A stretch of DNA of 43,276 nt from Saccoglossus kowalevskii (GCF_000003605.2 NW_003155237.1:467338-510613), one strand, 5' to 3'; counted from the first letter of the stretch, positions 1 to 12,731 are shown. Numbers and translations: made by a program. The notes: generated from the sequence alone by a model not told the origin.

Positions 1-96
1 CTATTACAACACAATCCTAATCTTTTCAGTCACATGTGCTTTAAATTGACCAGATCATCAGATAAGGGTTAAAGTCATTTTATTTCAACCACTCAC
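1..96 (-). other. Intron, start of the one leading to EGF3
   Basis: The sequence just 3' (in gene sense) of the LNS5 exon starts with a strong donor, gtgagtgg. No coding similarity or repeat is visible in the remaining bases to the window edge. Confidence 0.85.
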
Positions 97-858
97 CTTC
101 ACATCCTTGTACAACAGAGTCAGTCATCCCATTCAAAGCATCATTGATCAAGTCCGGCACTTTTCCATTCAGATCCAGTGATGCCATACAACCTAAGAAA
201 CCATTTTTTGATTCGACCATCTCAGGCAGTATGTCATACATCTCTCTCTCCACTCCACCCACTCGCATATTTTCCGTCAGGTCTATATGCCTGGGACCAC
301 TAGACGACTGTGCTTTTGTTGTAGCATCATCTACTTTCAAGACGAGGCGATCCCTATTGTCTCGTGTAACGCTGACTTCATGCCAGGCATTGTTGTTAAG
401 TCTGGTGACAGTGTTAGCAATCATAACACTGGTTTTATCACCTGTATTGTACACATAGTGTATATATCCATCAACTAATTCTACACCCATAAAGTCATTG
501 CCATCGCCATCATTAAAGAGAATAAGTCCATCTGCTTCTACGGTTTTGAACTGAAAGAACAGATTAAGATCTGGGTACGTCTTCGGAGGAGACAGAACTA
601 CGTAAGCATCTCTGGTCTTAAATGTCACTGGCTCACTGATGATCTGTTTATCCATATCATCAAAGTCGGCTGTATACTCAATATTTCCAACACCTTCATT
701 AGCCATCTCAAAGAAGTGTTGATTGTTGAGAACGAACTGCTCCATGTGGCCGAGGAAGTTAGAAGGTGTAACAAGCATGTTAGCCTTTGCAGAATCTGAA
801 AGTGCTCCAATCTCAATGGAATAGAACTCCAAGACGTCATTAGTGCCATCCGTGTTGC
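97..858 (-). CDS. NRXN: Alpha-neurexin exon: end of LNS4 and complete LNS5
   Basis: This 762-bp exon, the largest seen here, begins after acceptor atctacag with GC AAC ACG (phase 1) and ends GGATGTGAAG before gtgagtgg (phase 1). It encodes the rest of LNS4 (DVLEFYSIEIG..., PSNFLGHMEQFVLN). LNS5 then follows: EPVTFKTRDAYVVL, LNLFFQFKTVEADGLILFND, GDGNDFMGVELVDGYIHYVY, NNNAWHEVSVTRD, GFLGCMASLDLNGKVPDLIN and VVQGCEG. It matches the vertebrate run from VPSNFIGHL to RGCEG closely. The two LNS5 cysteines (GCMAS and QGCEG) are present. The next exon, outside the window, should start EGF3. The Met that opens the long frame at 832 is internal; the true exon start is 26 bases upstream. Confidence 0.97.
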
Positions 859-2579
859 CTGTAGATTCGGGAAAAGTATTAGATACTGAGCAACTGAACT
901 TTGTGCAATAGAAAAACTAAAGTGAACCTTCTAAAAGCATTTACTCATGGTGAAAAGAAACAGAATGGTGGATTTCTTTCATAGATGAAAACTAGGATTT
1001 TCACCCATTATAGAAAGAAAAATCCCAATTGTCATTGATGCAATGAAACCACTGAACAAAGGATGGGATCCATTGTTTTATTTCGTGCTTTAGCCAATCT
1101 ATTAATTTTTTTTTTTACATATCATGATATAGCATAATTTATGAGGATAGTTGAATGAAATTACCATGTGCAAACAGAATGAGAGGAAGGAGATCTCTAA
1201 AGATCATGATACGTAGGACTAACGGTGACTTAGAAATGTGTGAAATATTCACTAAAATAAGTAAATTAAATTCCCATCTACAATGCCTCTATTAAGCAAC
1301 CACACCCTGCACTTAATATACCCCTTATCCTGCCAGCCCCATGTACTTCTACATTGAATTGACTTGATAAGAGATACAGTTGGTTATACAAACTTGACTG
1401 TAGAGGAGGCTATACCATCACTATGGCTTTAAGATCTCATCGTGGGAAAACCCATGGCCAGACATACAGTACATAGAGAACTAAAAGCCAAACCAAAGCC
1501 TTGGGTTTTCCTGAACGAGTTTAGAAAATTAAGCCCCTCTCTCCAATTGTTGATTTTGTTTAAGCAGTGTTACAAGAATACAAAGTGATGCAGTTTAATA
1601 ATATGCAAAAGACGACAAAATGCAAGTTGTTAGAAAGACATCACTTCACCCTAGCATAGTAATTAATTGTGTCCAGCCTGCGGCATGCTAGACTTGTTTA
1701 TAAAATCTGCTATAAACAAGCAACAATCAACATCCTGAACTTTTCTTCAGGTGAAAAGGTATCAGATACTAAAAAACAACTGGAGAATGTGATGTATATA
1801 ACATGTGAAAAACAGGTATTAACTATCCCCAAGATGCGTTAGAATAGCGTTGCAGCAAAAAAAGCGTAGCAGGCACAGTAAAATGGGCTGCAGAATCAGC
1901 AATTAACAAATTCGACAAACCTACCTCCGGGAGGTGTACTAGAACCTAGTCATGAACCGTTGAAATATTGAAAAGATGAGAAACAGATATATGGACAGAA
2001 GAGAGTATGAAAGATATGTGGTGAAAGACAGAGAGAATGGGAGAAAAAAAAAACACAAAGAAAACACAAGAGTTAGACATATAACAACATGCATCTGTGC
2101 CTATACATGGATTTCAAATACGCTTATCAATTGCAAAAAAATCGTGGCTGATTTTTTTTTTAAACATATGATTTTGTCATCTGGTAATTTAATCTAGATG
2201 TGGTGGCGACATTACATGAATATGTCATCAAGCATTTGAGTGTACTAAAATTGATAAAATGCATGAATTAGTACTACCTAGTAACTACTCAAATTCAGGA
2301 TATCTGAAAAACACACTATAATGATAATAGTAAAGGCCACAAAAGGTCAAAATATATTTCAGCCACTGTAAGATTTCAGAAAAAAATGATATAACTACAC
2401 ACATACAAAGCAAAATCACTAATGGAAAGATTAAACAAAAAAAAAAAATTATTAGGGAGGGAGAACAAATTTCACAATGGAAATAGCAATGCAACTTGAT
2501 ATAACAATAAAACAAATAATGTCAAGGAACGAAAATGAGAAAGTAGAACAAATTATTGACGATAAATTAATGTTTTTAC
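859..2579 (-). other. Intron within LNS4 (1721 bp)
   Basis: The intron is bounded by donor gtaaaaac at the right and acceptor atctacag at the left and is phase 1. It contains A-rich stretches (about 2043-2060 and 2438-2450) and purine-rich sequence around 1975-2060. I see no gene, clear repeat or RNA structure in it. Confidence 0.85.
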
Positions 2580-2906
2580 CTTCAATGACTTCCTCTTCAT
2601 CTATCCACATTTTAACATGCTGTAACGTTCTTTCTATTTTAACAGTATGCCATTGCATGTCATTTAGACCAATACCCGAAAATAATTCTATGGAACCAGC
2701 ACCCAGATTTAAGGTCAGCTTGACTCTTCCAGAATCCAACTCTAACATCAAAGTATCAATTCCATTTGTCGCCACGGTGGACATCAGTATTCCATATGCT
2801 CGTTTTGTCTTGAATCGCAAGCGGACATCTTCACGATCAGATAACTCCTCATTTTCGAACCCCACACGTAGATACTGTGTGCCATCAAAACTTAACGTAA
2901 CAGCAT
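2580..2906 (-). CDS. NRXN: Alpha-neurexin exon: first part of LNS4
   Basis: This 327-bp exon follows the acceptor cgctttcag and starts and ends in phase 1. With the last G of the EGF2 exon it reads E-DAVTLSFDGTQYLRVGF, then SDREDVRLRFKTKRAYGILM, DTLMLELDSGRVKLTLNLG, LNDMQWHTVKIER and WIDEEEVIEG. SQRAYGILMATT, LELDAGRVKL and LNDNEWHTV are the vertebrate LNS4 equivalents. There is no intron and no insert at the position of vertebrate splice site 3: the chain runs NLGAGSIELFSG straight through. The open frame continues about 130 bp into the intron without similarity, so the donor at 2578-2579 (gtaaaaac) is taken as the end. Confidence 0.96.
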
Positions 2907-5663
2907 CTGAAAGCGAGAAGAACACAGAGCACAGGCACTGAGTGAGTGATCGGATGAGGCAACTGTTGAAATATGTCCTGAAAGAACAATATCGTTAGCA
3001 AATACATTAACACAACATACCATACAGAATGACAGCTTAAAGCGACAGTATTAGAAATGAACAAGTTATCGATGATAAAATGCAGACGCTTCAATATACA
3101 GCACTAAATAGACTAGAAAACACTAATTAATTTAATTTAATGAATCTAATTTAATGTACTGACACAAACATGCATGGACGAGATATATGGGTCTCATATA
3201 AACAAAGATGGCAACTTTGACTGTTGTGCAGATCAATGAGTACAAACTAAGTTACCAAGTTTTAATTTTTTTTTAGATTATTTGAAGGTATTGAAGAATT
3301 CACCAGCGCCCAGGTCAAATCTCATACTTGTGATTTCCATTAGAAGAGCACATTGGATTGTGGGAAAATCAAAGTTTATCAACACATATGTCGCACATGC
3401 GCAGCACAACGACTGCCGTTCTTTAAGTATGACAGAAACCTCTGCATTCTTATACCAATATGTATAACATTTATAGGCCTTTGGTGTAGACAAGCAGGAA
3501 GAGTTTGAATACATACAAGGTGGATAGCAGTGCAGATATAATATATAAATCTTAATTCTATAACTACAGATTTGATGATAATACAGACATTTTCATAAGC
3601 TTTACATACCATTGCTTTATACAAACAATAGTTACAGCGCCATCTAGTGACATAAAAGGAAACATTCAACAATGGCTACTAGAGGGCACTATTACAACAT
3701 TCATGCACACAGTGTATTTGATGATGAATCCCTTGCCACAAAATAGATATATTGCGTTCTTGAAAAAAATATTAAATATGTGAAATATATGGATTTGTAC
3801 TGTAAAAAATATTCAGTTGTAGCAGGTTAAAAATAAAGGTTATATTTCCCACTGAATTAATTGAATGCTGCTGACAGACACCTATTGTACACCTTTTGTG
3901 CAAATTGCTTGCATGCACTCCCTCAGTTTGTTCTTACTTCATTTCTCACATGGCAAAGAAAAAATAAAACTTTGGTGCACATTTCATTTATGCTTACAGT
4001 GGTACTTGGTCTCAGTAGGGCATGACTGGAATGTTAACTGTCACCACTTTGCATTAAATGCAACTGTTGCAAAGAATGTCAAGTAGTAAAACAAAATTAA
4101 ACAAATGCAATTTTTTGTGTGCTTAAAATGGAAATGCACATCCGATAGAGCAAATTGGACATTTTTATTCTTATTCTTAGCCATTTTGATAATTTTTGTT
4201 TGCTGGCAAATTTGAAACCCTTCATAATTGTTTTTAACTATCAATGAACATATCAAAAACTACATCTCTATTTACAGTTGCAACTTGTTTTAAGAGAAGC
4301 ACATTCTTTGGTGTCCAGCTTGCCAGTTGGGTATAGATGAGAACTTAATGGCCGGTTTCAAACATCAACAAACGAGTCATCACTGAAGTATGTCTATATC
4401 AAAGGCCACATAGGCAATCAGGCCCACTTGCAGACACGCAGCTAGAGAGGTTGTTTTCAATTTGTGAATGCAATTTACAGCAATACCAGGCATGGCATTC
4501 TGAACAGACAACTTGGCAGGAGCTGATGATACCAACGCGTGTCTGTCTAGGCAGAAACTAATTGCAGCAGATGAACACACACAGCTTGTCTGGAGAACAA
4601 GAAATTAGTTTAAACAGAGTGGTCTAACGTGAAACTAGCCAACTGAGAATTACATCCTATGAAGTGCCATTGAATAATTGACACAACAAGCTCATGAGGC
4701 ATATTTTTTCCCCTCAGAGTAGCATCATTTATACAGAGATAAGAATACCAGGAAACAAAGTCATTTTATCATTAGAATTTAAAGAATTAGAGTTAATGAA
4801 AAGCTTGAAAGATTGTACCTGATTGGCTATCCAACCCTAACACCTGATGGTTAAACCAATCACAGAGCAGCTTATTTGTTGATAGTTATTTTTAACATAT
4901 CAAATCCAGCCATGCTTCACCTTTGATTATGTGTTCCCCCTTCACACGACTCATGCTGCTACGCAAAGAAACTAAACAGATATTTAACGTCTACAGCTAG
5001 TTTAAACCAGTAAATCCAGTGTTAAATCTGCAAACCTCATCTACACTGTGAAATGCAGAATAAGAATAACTGTCTAAGAATATCAATTATTCTTAGAAAT
5101 GTAACTGCCCTTGTCCTCAAATGGTAAGCAATCTCAACAATATACACCAGCCACCAGCTGTGTTGCCACATAACTCGGCCTAGTTCAGTACAATGAATAA
5201 AACCACATGTACAGTATATATCATCCACATTGCTAATTAAATGTATATACTGCAAGTAATGACCGTGTACCCACAGCAGGTAGTGTCAGTGTAGTCAATC
5301 GACATGATGCCAATTAATATAATAATAAGTTGAGCCAGTATATACAAGATAGCCTAATGCCAGATTTATTTTATGAAACCAACTATTAAATATTGGTCTG
5401 CTATCTGAGATGTACAAAATGATCCACAGTATTAAAGTTAATATTACTCACAGAAAATAAATAGATGTCAGTCTGATTTATTCCACCTGTTACACAGGTT
5501 CAAATCTGTTTTTTTTTTTGAAATATCAGAAACTGGCTAATAAAAATTAGGTTCTTGCTAATCAATGTGCATGGTTTTCGACATGAAACTAATCACATTC
5601 TTGGATTATCGCAGAGCATCTATGTACCAAATTTCAGTGAAATGCGATAATTAGTATTTAAGA

Positions 5664-6713
5664 TTCTATGAAATACTTTATTTTAGCTTGAATTAATTTT
5701 CACTGAGAAAACTTTATGAGTGTTTTGTATGGAATTTATTTTCACTGATTTTTAATGAGTTGAATGTGAGACATAGGAAAATTAGCAGCCTTTCGGCTGA
5801 GATAGCTCTGCTGTTATTAATGCACATTTCAATTAAAGAACTGAAGATATCATCAGAAAATGAACAATATGTATAGTATTAAAGCAATCAGACTTGCTGT
5901 TTTCAACAAAAATTTGAAAATATAACTTTTTGATCAAAAATATTCATTAAAATTGATAATTGAAGAACAAAATCATCATGAACAAATCTGAGAGAGGTCC
6001 ACATGTAGTACCTATGTGGTATATATATTATCAAAGCAATTAGACTTGCAGTTTTTAACAAGAAGTCGAAAATATCACTTTTTACCAAAAACAACAAAAA
6101 TATTCATGAAAATTAGAGAATTGAAGATATCATCACGAAATGAACAAACATGAGAGAGGACCACATGTAGTACCTAGATATCTAATATCAAAGCAATTGA
6201 ACCTGCGGTTTTTAACAAGAAGTTGAAAATATCACTTTTTACCAAAAATGACAAAAAATATTCATGAAAATTAGAGAATTAAAGATATCATCACAAAATG
6301 AACAAATCTGAAAGGGGTCCACCCAAGGTACCTACATACCAAGTATCAAAGCATTTATGCTAGCGGTTTTCAAGAAGAAGTTGAAAATAGCATTTTTGAC
6401 CGAAAATGATAAAAATATTCGCTATAAATAAGACAATTGAACATGTCCACACGAAATGAACAAATCTGAGAGAGAACCACCCAAGGTACCTTCCTAGAAA
6501 GTTTCACAGCTATACAGTTTGTGGTTTTTAAGAAGAAGTTGAAAATGTAAAGTTGACGACAGCGACAAACAATCAGTAATATTATAAGCTCCGCTTGACT
6601 TCGTCGACAGCAGAGCTAAAAAGTATATTTGCTGAATTTTATTTTCACTGAAGCATCCATTCAGCGAAAATATTGAAAATAAATTCCAAGCGGAAATAAA
6701 GTATTCTACAGTA
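5664..6713. mobile_element. Inverted-repeat (MITE-like) element split by a later insertion
   Basis: The outer parts, 5664-5782 and 6621-6713, together match the reverse complement of the intact element at 17939-18152 from end to end. Shared segments include ATGAAATACTTTATTTTAGC, GTGTTTTGTATGGAATTTAT, GATTTTATTTTCACTG-like and AAATAAAGTATTCTACAGTA. The two halves are interrupted in the A-rich middle by an 838-bp HINE-like element. No coding capacity is visible. Confidence 0.85.
5783..6620. mobile_element. HINE-like element, family 1, copy a
   Basis: It starts with agcagcctttcggctgagat and ends with gcagagctaaaa. Subterminal inverted repeats are TAGCTCTGCTGT (5803-5814) and ACAGCAGAGCTA (6607-6618), perfect over 12 bp. 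Between them are about five tandem units (starts near 5861, 5979, 6141, 6299 and 6457; mostly 158-162 bp) carrying tgaacaaatctgagagaggt and the acctgcggtttttaacaaga-type block. A hairpin GAC-TTC-GTC precedes the terminal CTAA. The plan fits non-autonomous Helentron-derived elements (HINEs, including the oyster 'pearl' type with cores of about 160 bp). The family name is inferred; the structure is seen directly. Confidence 0.75.
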
Positions 6714-6732
6714 TCTGCGGAAAAGTTGAAAA

Positions 6733-6900
6733 TTTACTAATTATTATGCAAATTAGGTAATTAACATGCCCAGATTTTATCCAAAACTAATCAGGTCTGT
6801 ATATTGTTGTTGAAGAATCAATGTACCCGGTTTCATTAAAATATGACCAGCAGTTCTTCAGATATCCATGGAACAGACAGACATATAGCCATACTCAGAC
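6733..6900. repeat. Dispersed repeat related to 27040-27780
   Basis: It contains atgcaaattaggtaattaac, ccaaaactaatcaggtctg, then a gtttcattaaaatatgac block and a cttcagatat block. It lies directly to the right of the split element at 5664-6713. No coding content is visible. Confidence 0.5.
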
Positions 6901-8632
6901 AGTGTAACTGCAAAGTCTCCGATTGTGTGCATCACACACTGCAGTCCAAAAAAAAGTTATTTAACAGTATACACACGCAACGTTTTTTTTAATATGTGTT
7001 GAGACTGTATCAAATCTCCCTCTACGCACACATATTTTATTTCCTCATAATTATAGAGATTGTAACTCAAGACACTCTGTCAAATTGATATCAAAGTCAG
7101 AAATTCCAGTCAGTAGCAGAATCATGGCAATTTACCAAATCTAGGTGATCATTACACTGATTATTAAAGTGTGCATTAACACAGCTGTGTTATCAACATA
7201 CAGTTTTGACAAGTGTTAATGGGCACACCTAGAAATTCACAAGTATGCATGTTTGTCTTAATTCACCAGTTTATTTTTTTTTGAAAATCATAGTGTAAAT
7301 TATTGTTGAAATTTTTATTAATCTGCGAGTTCATCAAAATCAGTCTTTTACCACTCCATCCCCTTTGTTACTAGGTACACTATAAAGATATTATCCAAAT
7401 ACAATAATAGTAAATCAATAACTTACATTGACATTAGCGTCTTTCCACTTGAAAATAATTAACTTTTAATTGACATTCTTTAAAAACACAATTTTATTGA
7501 ATGTTGTCACTGATAATAGAACGATAGAACGATAATAGAATAGTTGATGTGTGTTGAGATTTACAACCAAACAACTCTAAAAACCTATCTATAATTCATT
7601 TGAGGAATTTCAGTAAAGCTAAGTTTGTAAAAAATTTATGAGGCGAGTGTTATCAATGTTAGATCATTTAATGAAATAATGATAGGGAATCAGGGAGGTA
7701 GATTAGGCAGTGTATCATTCATGGAACTCCTAACATATTGACTTATTATGGGCACACAGTTAATTAGTTGAGCCAAACAATATTCCATACGTATAGCATG
7801 TTACGAGTGAATCAAAAAGTTACAAAAAGCACTATTTAATTGTAATTAAAAACAGCCTTGGATTTTTTTTGTGAAATTTATAATAATATTTTTATAGCCT
7901 TATATGACCTCATCAAATGACAAAACTGAGGCAATATGTTCATTAGCATGATTAATCAGCTGACATCATAAGGAATAATATAGATTTTATCCAAGTTTTC
8001 AGGTATCGTTGAAATAAATCCCAACTCTTGGTTAAATTTCAGCTCAATGTTAGTAATCTTGGTGCTTTTTATTGCAATTCAACCATTAACAATGCAAAAC
8101 ATAGAAGTCAAACACAGTGGCCCAAGGTTAATCAACACACAATCGACTTTTAACGAAATTCTCCTTTTCAATTCCAAGTTCATGACTTACAATACTGATT
8201 ACTTTTCCTTACAATTATCGCCAGGTTTATCAGAGTGTAATTAGATGTTTATCATCAAGTGTTATTGATTAATTTCACATTATCTGACCATTTGTCTGGT
8301 AATGTCAACCACCCAACACAATAATAGAATTATATCACTGTATTGAAACTGACACGCCAGTGAAAGAAGTACTTCCATTGACATATATACACTATGGCAT
8401 GTCGGATGATTGTCAGTGTATATATTCCAGGCTACTTGAAACATAAATTAGTATCGTATTTCAAATCTAACAAAATGAAAGAATGTTTTATTGACATTCT
8501 GAAGAAAAATCATTTCATTTTATCACCGTGAATGACGACCATGCAGAGACAAGAATCTTGCCTAGTTAAGTTATTTTATATCTCAAATGTTGTAGAGGTT
8601 TAAATAATGCAGCTGAAGGACGGAGCTGATTT

Positions 8633-8663
8633 ATATGCAAATTATATGCAAATTATATGCAAT
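8633..8663 (+). promoter_or_regulatory. Array of octamer (POU) motifs at 11-bp spacing
   Basis: ATATGCAAATT occurs twice in direct tandem and is followed by a third, slightly changed copy (atatgcaat). This gives ATGCAAAT at 8635 and 8646 and ATGCAATA at 8657. ATGCAAAT is the classic POU-domain octamer. The spacing is close to one helical turn. Regulatory function is inferred only. Confidence 0.4.
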
Positions 8664-11630
8664 AGTGAAGGCCGTTAGCATTGTATGTAAATTAAACCCA
8701 GCAATTAGTTCAGCTGCCATATTTCATCCATTTTCACATGGTATTGACATGTACACAGTGAACTCCACCATTTATACAGCTACAGCTTCAGTCAGTTTGG
8801 AATGCAGATTCCACGCTTAAAATGTTCCAGGATTAGCAAAAAACATAGTTAAACCATTAAAGCCTTGCCCTTTACATTTATCCAATTACTAGATGACTTG
8901 AACACTGAATGAATTTAAAAATAATAATCTCCTTAGTTCAAAAATGTAACAGAAAAAATGCTTTTAAAAGTATGTTCCTCATTATCCATACAATCAATTT
9001 TTTAACTAAACCCTATTTAAATAGATGTCAGAGGAGGAATGCAGACAGAAAATTAAATTGCAGATTATAGAATACACAGATCTTAAAGATGTGACTACTT
9101 TAATAAATGAAATGAAACTAGATGTGCAATGTGTACTATTTTTACCACATATTCAGATACACTGGAAAATATAGACATGCAGGGGTAAATTACTTAGGGC
9201 AGCAGCTGACTTGCTTCCGGTTTATAGAAAATCTTGTTCAGGTTAACAAAAATTGCCAATGTGCATATTATTTTGCATTTCGGGAAGAATTTTAATAATT
9301 GTATCTCTTGTACAGAGTATTTTTCATAAGTATGAGTAAACTAATTTTTTTTTAGAACAAAATGTGTGATTTGGCCAATGTTCACAAATTATTGACCCTG
9401 AAAATCACTATGCTTTGACAATAACACTAGTAATAAAGTGTTGAGACAGAAAACAGACAATCGTTGTTTTCCAAACTACATGCATTTCAAAAACAGTGCA
9501 CAGATTGTACATTTACGACCCATATGTCGACAATGCACATGATGACTTTTAAGCTATTTATAAATTACAGCTACCAAAGCTTGTACAGAAAATATTCTGC
9601 TTTCCTTTGTTATTTGCCCCAATTTCCTATCCTTTTCTAGGGTTTTTGCAATGTCTCACTTGTGAACAGTGAAGAAAGGCAGAGAACAGCACGATTATTT
9701 AACAGTCCACTTATGATAACATTCTCTTTGTATTTCACAACAGGTAGTACGCTGGATGCACCATGGGAGTTCATTCACCACATTCTGTGCATCATTGGAA
9801 AGTTACGAGAGTAGGAAAATCTAGAAACGGCAACAATGTCTCTTTCTATTAAATTTTCAGGGACAGCAGCGTTGACTTTCCCTGTATTGTGTACAAAAGT
9901 AATACCGGTAACTGTCGTCTCGAGAAAATAATTTTTTTTTCTCCAATACCAATAAAGCATGTGTTATTGCTCACGCTTTGTTTCAATTTTACTTTTAATG
10001 CAATAGTTCTAATAATAATTATATATACTCCATCGATGCAAGTTGCTTGTGAGTGGTGTGTAAAGAAGTGTAGGAACGTGAATAAATTGGTTCTAAGTGA
10101 CTAGAAAAAGGGCATAGAAAGCGAACATCATGCACAAAAATGCAGACACATAACTGGAAAACTACAGGGTGAGAACAGGGCAGCCATCTTGTTCGATGTG
10201 AAACAGCCCGCCGAATTATTTGATGTGAATCGGGCAGGCAACTTGTTCGTTGTCTACAGATCAGCCAAATTATTTTGTATAAAGTATTCAGAGAATGTGA
10301 CGTACATGTACATGTTTAGTTTGTGGATTGTAAGGAACTACTACTTACTAGGGTTGATTGCTGCACCTTCAATTGGAAATAGAGAATATTTAATTTGATT
10401 TTCCCCCACTGGGGATTTTTGTGCCACGCATGCTCATTAAAAAAAGGTGCTACCATAAATGACTACCGTAATGTCAACGTCAACTGTCTCAATTTTATTC
10501 TGCCAAATTGTGACAAAAAATAACAAAATATTTGAGTAGTGTATTAGTAAATACTTATATTTTTTGGTGATTAGTAATGTGACAAAATTCCTGACAGAAT
10601 CTTAACTATCAGTAGGTTGACGTTGGCATGGAAACAGTTATGTCTGTCTATATGTGCAGTGAATGTAATAATAGGATCTAGACTAAGAATACTTCTACAT
10701 ACATATATACCTATCTCTAGCCAACAGTCTAATTCTAAAGCAGTTAATAAAAAAAACCTAACCCATGCAAAGATTGAGGTGAAAATAAAGTGACTTATTC
10801 AAATTACCAGACTGTGTGAATATACGGCAAAGATGTGTTTTCAATTAAACGTGCTCATTTCAAAGAAACTGACAATCAATTTACTTCGTGAGGGAAAAAA
10901 ATTCAAAGAAATACAAGATGTAATTTTTCTAATCTTGTTACATGAAGCAGAGCGAGGAGATTTATGACAACGAGGGAAAAAAATAATATGATCAAATGGG
11001 CTTCTTCAAAGTCGTTCAATATAATTAACAAAATAACACGAGTATGTCATTGAGTCAACAGTATGATGTAAAATAAATCCACGGTAATTTCCCCAAGTTA
11101 TAGAGTACTGACTGATAAGTGATAATGACTGGTACGATACAACACTGATACAACACAATTAATCCTATTGTTCTACATATAATACAATACTCATTCTATA
11201 GACAATATCACAAGGGTTGCTTAGTAACAAGTTTATAGCCGAGGAGATGATGAAACTTGCATTCATAGTACAACATTCACATAAAACAAACTGCAACATT
11301 TTTTAGAATTTTTTTTTGTATATAGCTTATATGACAAAAATAATTTCATGTTAGATTTGGATCTTGCCATCACCTTACCTGGGTCTCCCTTGACGGCTTA
11401 TTTTATCAAAGAAATTGTAATGTGTGAGAATTGCACAAATGCAGACAGCATGGAGTAAAGTAGTAACAGACAAACAGATATATCCCAAAACAAAAATGGC
11501 AGCGGATGGAGAGAGAAGAGAAAGAAAGATACAGAGATAGAATTGTGTTTTGGGATTAATGGAGACATACACGTTGGAAACACAGAAAATTGCAATTGTA
11601 GCATGGGTGTTTTTCTCCCACGGATCTATG

Positions 11631-11647
11631 CCGATAACAGTTATCGG
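11631..11647. repeat. 17-bp odd palindrome
   Basis: CCGATAAC-A-GTTATCGG has perfect 8-bp arms around one central base. No function can be assigned. Confidence 0.6.
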
Positions 11648-12361
11648 TTAAATATAGATAAGAATGAAAAACAAATCAAATTGGCAAATATCAAATGCTT
11701 AGTACATACATTCAACCAAGTTTTCTTGTACGAATTAATATGTATTAGATTATAGGCTTGGGCTAGAGTTAGCTAAACACAAATTAACACAAATGAAGAA
11801 TGGCCATAACATACAAAATATCTTGGCCGGAAATAGATCAATGAAGGTACCTTTGCGTTTGGTGTTACATGGATGTACCCAAAATACAAACATATTGCAA
11901 TAGTTTTTAATTTGTTTTCACCTTCTTAGAAGATTTACTCGCAATTCATGATTTTATATTTATGTAGTAGTAAATCATTGCAATCCAGCAAACAAATTGA
12001 TGGCATTGGTATCTGTGTTTTCAACTTGTATGTTGCAACAAGTAATAATACCACAGCGTGTTACATCTCATGAGTAGGGATGATTACAATATTGTTAATA
12101 TGAGAGGTTGGAGGGTGGGGGGCAGGACTATATTTGTTAATACTAATGAGGAACAAAACATTCTTAATTTTATAGCGAATAGAGAGCAGCAAATGCAATA
12201 CAAATATTTAAAATGCAGAAAATTGTCTGGCACATCCACGCATCCTTGTCAACTGTCAACACTCGATGAAAGTAACAATATATACATCTATTGATTATTC
12301 ACAGTAGTACACAGTAATAGACGAAATTTTACACAGAAATTGACAAAGATTTACACCCTAC

Positions 12362-12731
12362 CTTCGCTGCAAGTGGTACCAACAAAACCTGTTGCGGAAC
12401 AGTCGCAGATAAAGCGATTCCATCCCTCACTACAGACACCCATGTTCAGACAAGGATCACTATTGCACTTAGCAGGTTGTGCACTGCAGTAAACTCCTAC
12501 ATCCAGTGCTGCTGTGGTACGAGCAATTTCCGCAAGATCCACAGGGACTCCATTCATTACTAAATCACGCATGCAGCCCACAAATCCAAATCCTAGCATA
12601 CCAGACCATATTTCACGTGGAAGCAACATAGAATTGGACCCAGAATCAATACCACCAATAAATAAACTGCCTTCTAAATCCAGCTGCTTATTCTGTCCAC
12701 CGAGAACAAATGGCATGGTGTCTTCATCAAC
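12362..12731 (-). CDS. NRXN: Alpha-neurexin exon: end of LNS3 and second EGF module
   Basis: This 370-bp exon starts after the acceptor atactag in phase 0 and ends with one base of a codon (phase 1) before gtaggg. It encodes VDEDTMPFVLGGQNKQ, the strand FIGGID, LPREIWSGMLGFGFVGCMRD with the LNS3 C-terminal Cys pair (GCMRD...VGVYC), and then a full EGF module. The EGF part shows all six cysteines in the order C-NSDP-C-LNMGV-C-SEGWNRFI-C-D-C-SATGFVGTT-C. GWNRFICDC closely parallels GWNRYVCDC of vertebrate neurexin EGF2. This module links the LNS1-3 and LNS4-6 halves of the ectodomain. The phase 1 end between EGF2 and LNS4 is typical of module borders. Confidence 0.97.

Larger units (their letters stand above)
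2907..12361 (-). other. Intron between EGF2 and LNS4 (9455 bp)
   Basis: This phase 1 intron has donor gtaggg and acceptor gctttcag. It holds the nested repeat at 5664-6713, other repeat fragments at about 5520-5650 and 6733-6900, the octamer array at 8633-8663 and a short palindrome at 11631-11647. The remaining stretches (2907-5500, 6900-8600, 8700-12361) show short spurious open frames only and nothing I can assign. Confidence 0.85.

Noticed and set aside
2452-2579. Extension of the LNS4 frame past 2580
   Set aside because: The residues after the donor are hydrophobic intron translation without LNS similarity; the chain continues correctly in the exon starting at 858.
2477-2941. Plus-strand 154-residue open frame
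   Set aside because: It is the antisense shadow of the LNS4 exon.
5490-5510. tRNA T-arm-like sequence ACAGGTTCAAATCTGT
   Set aside because: No acceptor, D or anticodon arms can be formed around it, and no SINE structure is visible.
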